Program-made: the position numbers and the translations under genes
The notes under the pieces: generated by a model
Database searches by the model: none
What the model was told of the DNA's origin: nothing
Seen by the model: the letters and a program-made list of their open reading frames with translations, nothing else
Source: Ralstonia pickettii DTP0602
Lineage (GTDB): Bacteria > Pseudomonadota > Gammaproteobacteria > Burkholderiales > Burkholderiaceae
Length of the DNA: 64,000 bases
Assembly (NCBI GenBank): GCA_000471925.1
Contig: CP006668.1
Coordinates: 2,294,001-2,358,000, forward strand
Reading direction: 5' to 3'
Part shown: piece by piece, positions 23,709 through 29,945 of the stretch
How positions within the stretch are numbered: position 1 is the stretch's first letter
How the letters are laid out: each line of letters opens with the position of its first letter

Positions 23709-24248
23709 TTAGCGCCGGCCGCTGTATGCGCCAGGGCGCGAGGTGTACGAAAGCGCCGAGTAGCGCGGCGCCGGCGCGGCCGATGCCTTGGGCGTGGAGA
23801 AGCCAGATCCGTAGGTCACTTTGGGCTGCGGCGCCGGCGGGGCGCCATAGGCAAAGGGCTTGGCGGCCGGCGGCGTCATGGGCACCACCTTGGGCAGCGG
23901 GCCGATCGGCGCACCGGCGGCCTTGGCCGGCGCGGACGCCGCGGCCGGTGCCGGGACCGGCGAGGCCGCGCGGGCCTGATAGCGCGGGCTGGGCTGGACA
24001 TAATGGTGCCCCACCACCTGGGCGGGCTGGGCTGCCTGGCGGCTGCCGCTCGATCCCAGCATGTAGCCGGCCAAGCCTCCCAGAAGTGCGGGCATCCAGC
24101 TGGTTTCGCTTTGCTGCTGAACCACCACGGGAGCACCTTGGCCCGCCTGGCCTGCTGCGGCTGCCGGCGCCGGCGCAGCCTGGTGGTCGACGCATGCCGC
24201 CAGAATCAGCGCCACACCGAGCGCGAAGAAATTTCGAATCGTTTTCAA
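23709..24248 (-). CDS. Prophage-encoded lipoprotein, Ala/Pro-rich
   Basis: 179 residues from a TTG with an AAGGAGA ribosome site. The lipobox LAAC places the acylated Cys at residue 19, so the protein is exported and anchored to a membrane. Residues 50-70 (SWMPALLGGLAGYMLGSSG) form a short hydrophobic glycine-rich segment. The rest is Ala/Pro/Gln-rich and probably disordered. Its first eight residues match the pattern of the neighbouring 24697-25170 product (M-K/R-T-I/V-R-N-F-F). A surface or superinfection-exclusion role is possible but unproven. Confidence 0.65.
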   Translation of the reverse strand: MKTIRNFFALGVALILAACVDHQAAPAPAAAAGQAGQGAPVVVQQQSETSWMPALLGGLAGYMLGSSGSRQAAQPAQVVGHHYVQPSPRYQARAASPVPAPAAASAPAKAAGAPIGPLPKVVPMTPPAAKPFAYGAPPAPQPKVTYGSGFSTPKASAAPAPRYSALSYTSRPGAYSGRR

Positions 24249-24342
24249 CCTGATCTCCTTGCTGTCGCGCTGGGCGCGTTACCGAAACACCTACTGCGAT
24301 TACCCTTTCAACTACCCTTGCTGCATTCAGTGACCATTTCGT

Positions 24343-24687
24343 CTACGGTGCGCCTTGTGCCCTGAAGTCTCTGGCGGCCGCCCGGACCACCGCCCGGCGT
24401 ACAGCAGCAAGGCGGGTCGGGTGGGCCGCGATCTTCTCCGAGGCGCAGCCCGCGCAAACCAAACCCGTCATTCCGCTGAGCGGCGGGACATCGCAGGCAA
24501 CCATCAGCCGGAAGCAGTCTGCGTCGTCGTGCAGCGGGTCATAGAACCGCCACTGGCCGCCCGGCTCCAGCACCTGCACGACCTCCAGGTCACGGGCACG
24601 GAAGCGACGAACCTCAAACCCGGCGCGGCGCGCAGCCCGCTCGATGAGTTCGAGATCCATTGCTGTGAACACTGTCGGGCCGCTCAC
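24343..24687 (-). CDS. Phage ABA-sandwich domain protein
   Basis: 114 residues from a GTG with GGAGG upstream. The pattern DLELIERAARRAGF followed by FYDPLHDDADCFRLMVACDV matches the Phage_ABA_S small-domain family (two-strand/helix sandwich ending in 'P-x-x-D-D-x-D-x-x-R-L'). The C-terminus has a CAGC pair and a basic helix. Such proteins are common in early regions of phages of beta- and gamma-proteobacteria and have no assigned function. Confidence 0.65.
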   Translation of the reverse strand: MSGPTVFTAMDLELIERAARRAGFEVRRFRARDLEVVQVLEPGGQWRFYDPLHDDADCFRLMVACDVPPLSGMTGLVCAGCASEKIAAHPTRLAAVRRAVVRAAARDFRAQGAP

Positions 24688-24696
24688 TTGACCTCC

Positions 24697-25170
24697 TCAA
24701 TCGCAGCTGCTGGACGAGCTACCGCTGTCCGACGACGAGTAGCTGTCCGACGACGAGCTCGATCCGCTATCCCAGTTGCCCGAGGCGCCGCCACCATCGA
24801 ATGAGCCGCCGCCACCCACCGGCGCATCCCAGCGTGAGCAGCTGGCCGGCGCCGGAGAATCGTCGCGCGAAGCCAGGAGCATTGCGGCCGGCAGCATGGA
24901 CATGCCGTCATCGGTCGTGCTCGAACTGGATGCGGACGGGGCCGGGGCAGCTGCGGCCACCGGCGAGCGGCGCGGAACGGACGCAACGGCCACAGCCCGC
25001 GATTCCGGTACCGGGTTTCGCCTCGGCGGCACCTGGGGACTCAACCGCCTTGCGAGCCCCGGCTTCACGGATGGCATCGGCGGCGGCGGCCAGTTCACCG
25101 GCGGCAATGCAGTCGTCACCGGTTTCGACTTGCCGAAAAGGCGCCCGAAGAAATTGCGAACAGTTCTCAC
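24697..25170 (-). CDS. Low-complexity Ser/Gly/Pro-rich phage protein
   Basis: 157 residues from a GTG (AAGGAGA ribosome site) that overlaps the preceding stop as GTGA. The N-terminus RTVRNFFGRLFGKSK is an amphipathic basic helix. The middle is Pro/Ala-rich and the C-terminal ~50 residues are dominated by Ser, Asp and Gly (GGGGSFDGGG, then Ser runs ending in Cys-Asp). No lipobox is present. The first residues resemble those of the 23709-24248 lipoprotein, suggesting a duplicated leader module or shared targeting. Function unknown. Confidence 0.5.
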   Translation of the reverse strand: MRTVRNFFGRLFGKSKPVTTALPPVNWPPPPMPSVKPGLARRLSPQVPPRRNPVPESRAVAVASVPRRSPVAAAAPAPSASSSSTTDDGMSMLPAAMLLASRDDSPAPASCSRWDAPVGGGGSFDGGGASGNWDSGSSSSSDSYSSSDSGSSSSSCD

Positions 25171-25679
25171 TTTGTCTCCTTGACCTCAAACCCCAGCGCA
25201 GCCATCAAATGGCGCTTGATTCGGTACCCCTCGGTGACCTTCCCCTTCACGTCCTCGATGGTCTTCACCGTGGCGCCCTGCTCGACGTAGGTGAAGTCCG
25301 CCACGTACCTGAGCGGCGGGCGCTTGCGGCCACCGATGAAAACCGCCGGCGCGAGGATGAACACAACCTGGCGCTCGAGCTGGCTGATCTGCCCGGCCCG
25401 CTGCAGGATCCGGAGGTGGTGGTACCGCTCCATCTCCCGCTGGCTGTCGAACGTCTCGCCGTTCACCGTCACCCGGGTGTTGCCGTACTTGCTTGGCTTG
25501 CGCGCCGCAGTGCCCGCATGTCCGATACCAGCCTGACCGCCGCGGCCCGGCCTCTGATCTTTTCCACCTTGTTCAGGTACTCCGTCACCCGCCAGTCCGG
25601 CAGTGGCGCCAGCCTCCTGGCCTCGCACTCGTGCCGCCAGGCCTCGTCCGTTCGCACTCCACTTCCCCCACATGCCCAT
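25167..25679 (-). CDS. DUF1064 family protein (nuclease/resolvase-like fold)
   Basis: 170 residues if begun at the ATG at 25679, which has GGGGAGG seven bases upstream and overlaps the previous stop (TGATG). The conserved domain starts around residue 58: KYGNTRVTVNG, FDSQREMERYHHLRILQ, ISQLERQVVF, then RYVADFTYVEQG and EDVKG with the acidic/Lys pattern of PD-(D/E)XK-like nucleases. Residues 1-57 are Gly/Arg/Ala-rich and lie opposite-frame to another probable gene (25469-25657), so the real start may be later. A role as Holliday-junction resolvase in phage DNA processing is plausible. Confidence 0.7.
   Translation of the reverse strand: MGMWGKWSANGRGLAARVRGQEAGATAGLAGDGVPEQGGKDQRPGRGGQAGIGHAGTAARKPSKYGNTRVTVNGETFDSQREMERYHHLRILQRAGQISQLERQVVFILAPAVFIGGRKRPPLRYVADFTYVEQGATVKTIEDVKGKVTEGYRIKRHLMAALGFEVKETK
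25469..25657 (-). CDS. Small phage protein, DUF7696-like, overlapping DUF1064
   Basis: 62 residues from a GTG preceded by GGGGGAAG. The sequence reads as a compact helical protein (WRHECEARRLAPLP and KVEKIRGRAAAVRLVSDM), resembling short phage proteins with a 'W-R-H-x-C-E' start and a 'K-x-R-G-x-A-A' helix; the family name is tentative. It lies entirely within the first third of the DUF1064 frame, in the frame of the upstream replication gene just after its stop. Either this segment codes in two frames or DUF1064 initiates later. Confidence 0.5.
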   Translation of the reverse strand: MRTDEAWRHECEARRLAPLPDWRVTEYLNKVEKIRGRAAAVRLVSDMRALRRASQASTATPG

Positions 25680-26758
25680 CACGCGGCCTCCCCGATCGGC
25701 GGATGGCCGTGGAATTGCTCGAACACCTGGGCGTACATCGAGTTCTTGGTGCGGAGCATGTCGGCAAGCAGCTCTTCCTGCCACTTTCCGGAGCCGGCCG
25801 CCTTGAATACCCGGACCTTGTAGACCCAGTCGGGATCCCCGGCGCGCCGCTTCACGCTGAGCTCGGCGCCCTTTGCGTTGATGCCGCCCGTCGACCGCCA
25901 CCAGATACCGGCCTCTGCCGCCGCGGCGCCGGTGCAGCTCGGATCGCCAGTGGCCGCCGCTTCCGCCGCGCGCTTCCGGGTCGACTCGATCATTCGCAGG
26001 ACGTAGCGTGCGTTCGGCCGCTCACCCGGCTTGCGCAGATGGAACAGCTCGACGTGCTCAGCAATCTCGGTGTCGGTCACGGCCAGGCGGACCATGTCGT
26101 GCACCTCGGCGCTGTTGCTCGTGGCCTCCATGCCGTAGGTCTTACGCAGCAGGATGGCGAGTTGGACCGGACGGGGGTTGATCTCTCCGGTTGTCGCATT
26201 CCGGATGTGATCTGGCGGCGCGCTCGCGCCACGGGTCACTGACGGGTCTATGACGGGTACTGACGGTTCGGGTGCAATAGCTGTTGCACCCTTTCCTGCT
26301 TCAGATTGCACCCTTTCGTGTTCCGGATTGCACCCTTTGTTGTCGCCCGTTGCGCCCTTTCCGCTCCCAAAGGGCGCAATAGCTGCTGCACCCTTTTCGG
26401 AGTTATCCACAGCCCCAGCCGCTCCAACTGCTTCGGGGTTAAAGGGTGCAGCTTTTGCGCCCTTTTCCGGGAGCTTGCCGGTCTCGATCCAAACGGGGTT
26501 GATGCGATACTCGCGAGCCTTCTGGCGGCCACCCTTGGCGTTGCCGACCAGCAGCAGCCAGCCGGATTCCTGCATCTTCGACAGGTGGTATTGCACCGTG
26601 CGGCGCGACTGGCGCGTCAGCTTCGCAACCGTCTCAACCGATGGATAAATCGAGGTGCCATCGTGGTCGGCATGGTCAGCAAGGCACAGTGCGGTCAGCA
26701 TTTCGCCGCCGCCCTCTGGGTAGTGCTCGAACACGAGCCCGGACATCTTCCCGCTCAT
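25679..26758 (-). CDS. Phage replication protein, O-like, with winged-helix N-terminus
   Basis: 359 residues from the ATG at 26758 (ATGA overlap with the Ref-like gene). The N-terminal ~90 residues form a winged helix: GTSIYPSVETVAKLTRQSRRTVQYHLSKM. This is typical of initiators and helicase loaders that bind repeated sites in their own gene. A linker (about 100-165) is built of Lys-Gly-Ala/Ala-Pro repeats because the DNA beneath carries iterons and a DnaA box. The C-terminal half (MEATSNSAEVHDMVRL, ERPNARYVLRMIE) resembles the helicase-recruiting part of phage replication proteins. No separate helicase or loader gene is visible, so host DnaB is probably recruited. Confidence 0.75.
   Translation of the reverse strand: MSGKMSGLVFEHYPEGGGEMLTALCLADHADHDGTSIYPSVETVAKLTRQSRRTVQYHLSKMQESGWLLLVGNAKGGRQKAREYRINPVWIETGKLPEKGAKAAPFNPEAVGAAGAVDNSEKGAAAIAPFGSGKGATGDNKGCNPEHERVQSEAGKGATAIAPEPSVPVIDPSVTRGASAPPDHIRNATTGEINPRPVQLAILLRKTYGMEATSNSAEVHDMVRLAVTDTEIAEHVELFHLRKPGERPNARYVLRMIESTRKRAAEAAATGDPSCTGAAAAEAGIWWRSTGGINAKGAELSVKRRAGDPDWVYKVRVFKAAGSGKWQEELLADMLRTKNSMYAQVFEQFHGHPPIGEAA
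26270..26465. other. Putative prophage replication origin: iterons within the O-like gene
   Basis: The 11-mer TTGCACCCTTT (or TTGCGCCCTTT) recurs at 26284, 26306, 26328 and 26350, exactly 22 bases apart. Further copies lie at 26386 (one mismatch) and 26455, and inverted copies at 26369-26379 and 26441-26451. The first copy is the right arm of a perfect 8-base inverted repeat (26270-26291). All lie in the linker-coding part of the initiator gene, as the lambda origin lies within O. Two turns of helix per repeat would put bound initiators on one face. Confidence 0.7.
26403..26411 (+). promoter_or_regulatory. DnaA box TTATCCACA
   Basis: A perfect match to the E. coli-type DnaA box consensus TTATNCACA, located between the direct iterons and the inverted copies. 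It supports the origin assignment and suggests that host DnaA takes part in prophage replication. Confidence 0.6.
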
Positions 26759-27123
26759 GCAGCCTCCCCTGAAGTCATTGCCGGCTCGATGTACATACGG
26801 CGGGCAGCCGGGCCGGCGCGCTCGGCCTGGAGCACCAGCGCGCGCTCCACCAGGGGCAGCAGATCCAGTTCGCTCAAACCCAGGTGAGCGACAAAACTGC
26901 GCCCCAGCGGACCATGGATGCCGAGCCGGCCGCGGTGATGCAACGGGCAAAGGGGCAGCACGTGCATGTGGCTGGCGCGCTGGCCGCCGCCGGTACCGGT
27001 GCGGATATGGTGGATCTCGGCCGGCGTGCCCGGCTTGCCTTCCAGCGTGTCGACGATGCAGCCGAGAGACGCCACCGCCGACATGTGGCGGCGCTCTGCG
27101 GCCGTGGGACTCTTACGGGCCAT
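26755..27123 (-). CDS. Ref-like RecA-dependent nuclease / HNH-type recombination enhancement protein
   Basis: 122 residues from the ATG at 27123, which overlaps the previous stop (ATGA). The core is PAEIHHIRTGTGGG, SHMHVLPLCPLHHRG and the following IHGPLGRSFVAHLGLSELDLL, the characteristic order of P1 Ref-like proteins. There His residues and a Cys bind metal and the protein nicks DNA at RecA-made D-loops. The C-terminus is basic/hydrophobic. It may aid phage recombination in a genome that shows no exo/bet pair. A general HNH function is the alternative. Confidence 0.75.
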   Translation of the reverse strand: MARKSPTAAERRHMSAVASLGCIVDTLEGKPGTPAEIHHIRTGTGGGQRASHMHVLPLCPLHHRGRLGIHGPLGRSFVAHLGLSELDLLPLVERALVLQAERAGPAARRMYIEPAMTSGEAA

Positions 27124-27416
27124 CAGAACAGATCCCTTTGCGGATTCGGCCGGCGAACCGGGCGGATGGTGCGGCCGGTGATCCGGCACGCCCGCGCGGC
27201 GCCCTGCTCGAGCTTCCCGGCCTTGCGCAGCTCGTTGACGCGGCCGCTGACGGTGTTGATCGCCAGGCCAGTTGCCTGCGCCAGCTCCTGCAGCGAGTAG
27301 TCGCGCGGGTAGGCGCCGATGGCGTCCATGATTTCCTGCTGGACGCGGCCCAGTTCGCCGGATTTGCGCATCCGGTCGTAGTTGCGAATGCTGGTGTGAG
27401 CGACAGCGGTGTGCAT
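27123..27416 (-). CDS. Winged-helix DNA-binding protein
   Basis: 97 residues; strong AGGAGAGGG ribosome site. A MarR/winged-helix-type core at about 20-70 (QQEIMDAIGAYPRDYSLQEL followed by ATGLAINTVSGRVNELRKAGKL) resembles phage regulatory or replication-accessory proteins. A basic C-terminus follows (TGRTIRPVRRPNPQ). The stop overlaps the Ref-like start. It could control early gene expression or help origin function; nothing further can be said. Confidence 0.65.
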   Translation of the reverse strand: MHTAVAHTSIRNYDRMRKSGELGRVQQEIMDAIGAYPRDYSLQELAQATGLAINTVSGRVNELRKAGKLEQGAARACRITGRTIRPVRRPNPQRDLF

Positions 27417-27424
27417 GCCCTCTC

Positions 27425-27601
27425 CTATGCCTTGGCGCCCGTCTCGGGCCCATATTGCTCATTCTTGAAGCCGAACTTCCACTCGAGGTGGGCGTCGGAG
27501 CCCGGCGGCCAGTGCGGGTTGTCGTCGGCGTGGCCGCCGCGGCGGAAGGCTTCGGCGCCCTGCTCGCGCAGCGCGGCGCGCGGCATCAGCTCGTGGATCA
27601 C
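27425..27601 (-). CDS. Small ribosome-modulation-factor/CrpP-like protein
   Basis: 58 residues from a GTG that overlaps the previous stop as GTGA. The sequence contains LREQGAEAFRRGGHADDNPH, then WPPGSDAHLEWKFGF. This is the spacing of Rmf/CrpP-type small proteins (G-x-x-A-F-x-x-G, D-D-N-P, then an A-x-x-W-x-x-G helix). Those proteins bind ribosomes in stationary phase or modify antibiotics; which applies here is unknown. The gene is coupled to its neighbours in the early leftward operon. Confidence 0.6.
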   Translation of the reverse strand: MIHELMPRAALREQGAEAFRRGGHADDNPHWPPGSDAHLEWKFGFKNEQYGPETGAKA

Positions 27602-27789
27602 TGCCCCACCTCCGGTACCGCCAGGCTCAGGTTCTTCTCAGTCAGGAAGAAGACCCGGTGCTGAAACTCGGTGCCGTCGTCCTCGTAGACGAACTGGTAG
27701 GCCTTCTGGGAAAGCACAAAGCGCGCGAAGAACGCGCGCCGGCCGCTGGGCATGCGGTAAGCACCGCCAGGGGTGAGGCGATCGTTCAT
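27598..27789 (-). CDS. Small hypothetical phage protein
   Basis: 63 residues from the ATG at 27789 with GAGGTGG upstream. The sequence (TPGGAYRMPSGRRAFFARFV, FVYEDDGTEFQHRVFFLT) is beta-rich, resembling small SH3-like single-domain proteins. No known family is claimed. It lies between the CII-like gene and the Rmf-like gene, overlapping the latter's start by four bases. Confidence 0.6.
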   Translation of the reverse strand: MNDRLTPGGAYRMPSGRRAFFARFVLSQKAYQFVYEDDGTEFQHRVFFLTEKNLSLAVPEVGQ

Positions 27790-27796
27790 AGCCACC

Positions 27797-28087
27797 TCAG
27801 CGCCGGGAGCCGCACTCACCGAAGCCCTCGCGCGCGCAGTGGCACGAGGCGCCCACCTGGCACAGCGTGCTGATGGCGTCCAGATAGGGCTTGGTCACCA
27901 GGGCGAAGCCGCAGCTGCCCGTCAGGAGATCGATCTTGCTCAGCGGGATGCCCTGCTGGTTGGACAGGATCCGGCTCACGTCGGAGCTATCCCAACCCAT
28001 CAGGTCCATCAGCTCCTTCCGCCGCTCGGAAGAAAGCGCCATCCGGACAGCTTGCTCAAGCTTCGCCGGCGAAAGAGTTGCAGTCAT
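27797..28087 (-). CDS. CII-like transcription activator
   Basis: 96 residues from the ATG at 28087. It contains a helix-turn-helix (RKELMDLMGWDSSDVSRILS) of the CII/Cro-type: LMGWDSSDVSRILSNQQG reads as helix 2, turn, recognition helix. It is second to third in the leftward operon after the Cro-like gene, as CII is in lambdoid phages, so it would promote lysogeny by activating repressor transcription. The C-terminus has Cys and His residues (CQVGASCHC) that are not typical of CII. No CII box was convincingly located. Confidence 0.6.
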   Translation of the reverse strand: MTATLSPAKLEQAVRMALSSERRKELMDLMGWDSSDVSRILSNQQGIPLSKIDLLTGSCGFALVTKPYLDAISTLCQVGASCHCAREGFGECGSRR

Positions 28088-28175
28088 GGTTGCTCTACTC
28101 AAAGTGACCCAACGTTGCGCAATCCCGACCTGACTCCGCTGCGTGCGGTTGGGTGGGGCTGGCAGTACGCTGTTG

Positions 28176-28304
28176 TTATCGAAACCGCGGCTTAGTCGCG
28201 GACGTTGCGGGAAGGCCCCGCCTCTCTACTGCTGCTAATGCCCACATGGACAAATTCATTGCTGCGAACATGGCTTGCACAAACCCCGTTGAGGATTCGT
28301 ACAT
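28176..28304 (-). CDS. Possible 42-residue small phage protein
   Basis: A short frame from an ATG with AAGG five bases upstream encodes a compact, helix-compatible peptide (ESSTGFVQAMFAAMNLSMWA) with a basic C-terminus (TKPRFR). It fills most of the gap between the ribbon-helix-helix and CII-like genes. Too short for family recognition; kept because composition looks protein-like. Confidence 0.35.
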   Translation of the reverse strand: MYESSTGFVQAMFAAMNLSMWALAAVERRGLPATSATKPRFR

Positions 28305-28322
28305 GGGCGCCTTACGGTCCCT

Positions 28323-28556
28323 CTACTCGTCCGCATCAGGCCCGCAACCGGCAACCATCGCCAGGCGCGAGCGGTGTAATCTGGCTACACGATCAAGGCC
28401 ATGGACGCGCACCATGACCAGCTCACGGATGAACTCGGACACGCCCATCCCGGCTTCGCAAGCGAGACGATCCAACTCGTCTCGGGTGACGTCATCCACG
28501 CGCGTTTTGATCTCGGCGGTGAGCTTGCCGAGTGCGTTGCTGCGTCCGTTTGCCAT
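28323..28556 (-). CDS. Ribbon-helix-helix family DNA-binding protein
   Basis: 77 residues from the ATG at 28556 (GGAGG upstream). The beta-strand/helix/helix unit TAEIKTRVDDVTRDELDRLACEAGMGVSEFIRELVMVRVHG is broken here for length, but spans about residues 12-55. It matches Arc/MetJ-like ribbon-helix-helix proteins, in which a short strand (EIKTRVDD) reads DNA. The gene is second in the leftward operon after the Cro-like gene. It may be an accessory repressor of lysogeny or lytic genes. Confidence 0.7.
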   Translation of the reverse strand: MANGRSNALGKLTAEIKTRVDDVTRDELDRLACEAGMGVSEFIRELVMVRVHGLDRVARLHRSRLAMVAGCGPDADE

Positions 28557-28653
28557 GCTTCCTCCAGCAATACGCCTGTCGTCCACTCCTACAGCCCCGG
28601 TTTTGTTGCCCCGCAATTCCTCTGCCGGTCTGTGCCGGCCCTTATTACGGGCT

Positions 28654-28947
28654 TTAGCCCTTTTTTTGCCCCGACGTGGCAACGGGTGGTTGCACGTCGT
28701 CAATAGCCTTGATCCTGTCCACGGCCCCTACCAGTTCCGGCCACACCCGCTCAAGCACCTCATGGCTGAACATTTCCTTCCGGGTAACCAGCCCGCCCGT
28801 GGCGTCCTCGATAGGGCGACCGAAAGGAACTGGCACCGGGCGCTCGCCGGTTGCCCATCGGCTAACATCGGATGCGTGGGCGCCGATGGCCCGGCTCAAA
28901 GCGACGAGCCGGCCACGTTTTCCGGAGAGGTAGGTTCTGAGGTCCAT
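28654..28947 (-). CDS. Cro-like/YdaS-type antirepressor of the lysogeny switch
   Basis: 97 residues from the ATG at 28947. The N-terminal helix-turn-helix (LVALSRAIGAHASDVSRWATG) is of the YdaS/Cro type, followed by PVPVPFGRPIEDATGG, a common sequence in YdaS-like proteins. It is the first gene of the leftward operon. Its mRNA may be almost leaderless, because the -10 box ends only six bases before the ATG. It shares operators with the cI-type repressor and should favour the lytic programme. Confidence 0.75.
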   Translation of the reverse strand: MDLRTYLSGKRGRLVALSRAIGAHASDVSRWATGERPVPVPFGRPIEDATGGLVTRKEMFSHEVLERVWPELVGAVDRIKAIDDVQPPVATSGQKKG

Positions 28948-28953
28948 AGCAAC

Positions 28954-28982
28954 ACTATAGCGATTCGCTAAAGCAATGACAA
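28954..28982 (-). promoter_or_regulatory. Leftward early promoter (PR-like)
   Basis: On the minus strand, TTGTCA (28982-28977) and TATAGT (28959-28954) are separated by exactly 17 bases, a near-consensus sigma-70 promoter. The operator at 28958-28970 covers the spacer and part of the -10. Transcription would begin at about the ATG of the Cro-like gene. Confidence 0.75.
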
Positions 28983-29019
28983 TAGCGAATCGCACATTTC
29001 CTTGTTTAGCGAATTGCTA
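28958..29019. promoter_or_regulatory. Three repressor operators between cro-like and cI-like genes
   Basis: 13-base sites: TAGCGATTCGCTA (28958-28970, perfect palindrome), TAGCGAATCGCAC (28983-28995, right half degenerate) and TAGCGAATTGCTA (29007-29019, one mismatch). Centres are 25 and 24 bases apart. The third ends four bases before the repressor start codon. Confidence 0.75.
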
Positions 29020-29023
29020 TGGA

Positions 29024-29809
29024 ATGGCGCGCATGAAAACCATTGACGAGATACGCCGCCTCAACTTGCTTGAGGCCATCCGCCGGATGGAAACGGCCGC
29101 CGCATTGGCCGAAAAGGCAGGCCTTTCATCGGCTTACCTAAGCCAGATCAAGAACCGTCAGCCGGATAGCAAGACCGGGAAGCCCAAACACATGGGCGAC
29201 GATGCTGCTCGCAAGATCGAAGCGGCTCTTGGCGAAACGCGTGGTTGGATGGACGTGGATCACTCCAGCGCGCAGAGCCAGGCGACTGTCAAGCCGTCGC
29301 TCGGTGCAGATCAGGTTGAAGCAAAACTTAACGAGGGCAATGAAGCAGCCGCATACAATGTTTCGCGGCTGCCCGACCCGCATATCCAGGTCGGCAGCTC
29401 ATCTGCACGACATGTGTATGTTGTGGGTCGGGCCAATGGCGGCCTCCCTGAAAGAATTTGGACTGACGGCGGTTACCTGGTGGGCGCAACAGAAGAATTT
29501 GCAGTGCTGGCGACGGACGATCCGCATGCCTTCCTTACTCCGGTCATCGGCACATCTATGGCGCCTGTCTACAACCCTGGCGATTTCGCGTTTGTAGAAC
29601 CAGGAACGGAAGTCGAACTGGGGGATGACGTGCTTGTCCGCCTGGGCACCGGCGAAACCATACTCAAGCGGCTCCAGTCGCTTCGTAATGGCGTGCAGCT
29701 CGGCTCTTACAGCGAGCCCGGCATTCTGTTTTTCAAGCCGGAAGAGATCACCTGGATGTACTACGTAGCTCACCCGGTAAGGCGCAAGAAAATCAAGACA
29801 CGCTTCTAG
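29024..29809 (+). CDS. cI-type repressor with S24/LexA-like C-terminal domain
   Basis: 261 residues from the ATG at 29024; a second ATG three codons on is possible and neither has a strong ribosome site, fitting a leaderless repressor mRNA. The N-terminal helix-turn-helix (about 25-50: ALAEKAGLSSAYLSQIKN) binds the TAGCGA-type operators. The C-terminal peptidase-like domain has Ser178 in GTSMAPVY and Lys215 in TILKRL. The usual Ala-Gly cleavage site is replaced by Ala137-Asn-Gly-Gly, so RecA-stimulated cleavage may be altered. It maintains lysogeny and lies between two operator clusters. Confidence 0.88.
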   Translation: MARMKTIDEIRRLNLLEAIRRMETAAALAEKAGLSSAYLSQIKNRQPDSKTGKPKHMGDDAARKIEAALGETRGWMDVDHSSAQSQATVKPSLGADQVEAKLNEGNEAAAYNVSRLPDPHIQVGSSSARHVYVVGRANGGLPERIWTDGGYLVGATEEFAVLATDDPHAFLTPVIGTSMAPVYNPGDFAFVEPGTEVELGDDVLVRLGTGETILKRLQSLRNGVQLGSYSEPGILFFKPEEITWMYYVAHPVRRKKIKTRF

Positions 29810-29829
29810 TCCTCTGCCCCACTCCCAGC

Positions 29830-29853
29830 GCCCACCCATGCGGTGGGCTTTTT
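29830..29853 (+). terminator. Intrinsic terminator of the repressor gene
   Basis: GCCCACC (29830-29836) pairs with GGTGGGC (29842-29848) around CATGC, followed by five T residues. It separates the repressor mRNA from the rightward early operon. Confidence 0.75.
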
Positions 29854-29874
29854 GTTGCCCACTCGCCACAAGGC

Positions 29875-29945
29875 AAGCGGATCGCTAAATCAAAAATTTA
29901 GCGAATCGCGCATTCTCCAGTTGCTTTAGCTTTAGCGTATCGCTA
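29875..29945. promoter_or_regulatory. Second cluster of three repressor operators (OL-like)
   Basis: AAGCGGATCGCTA (29875-29887, three mismatches), TAGCGAATCGCGC (29899-29911) and TAGCGTATCGCTA (29933-29945, nearly perfect palindrome) repeat the operator motif seen upstream of the repressor. The third overlaps the rightward promoter. Confidence 0.68.
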
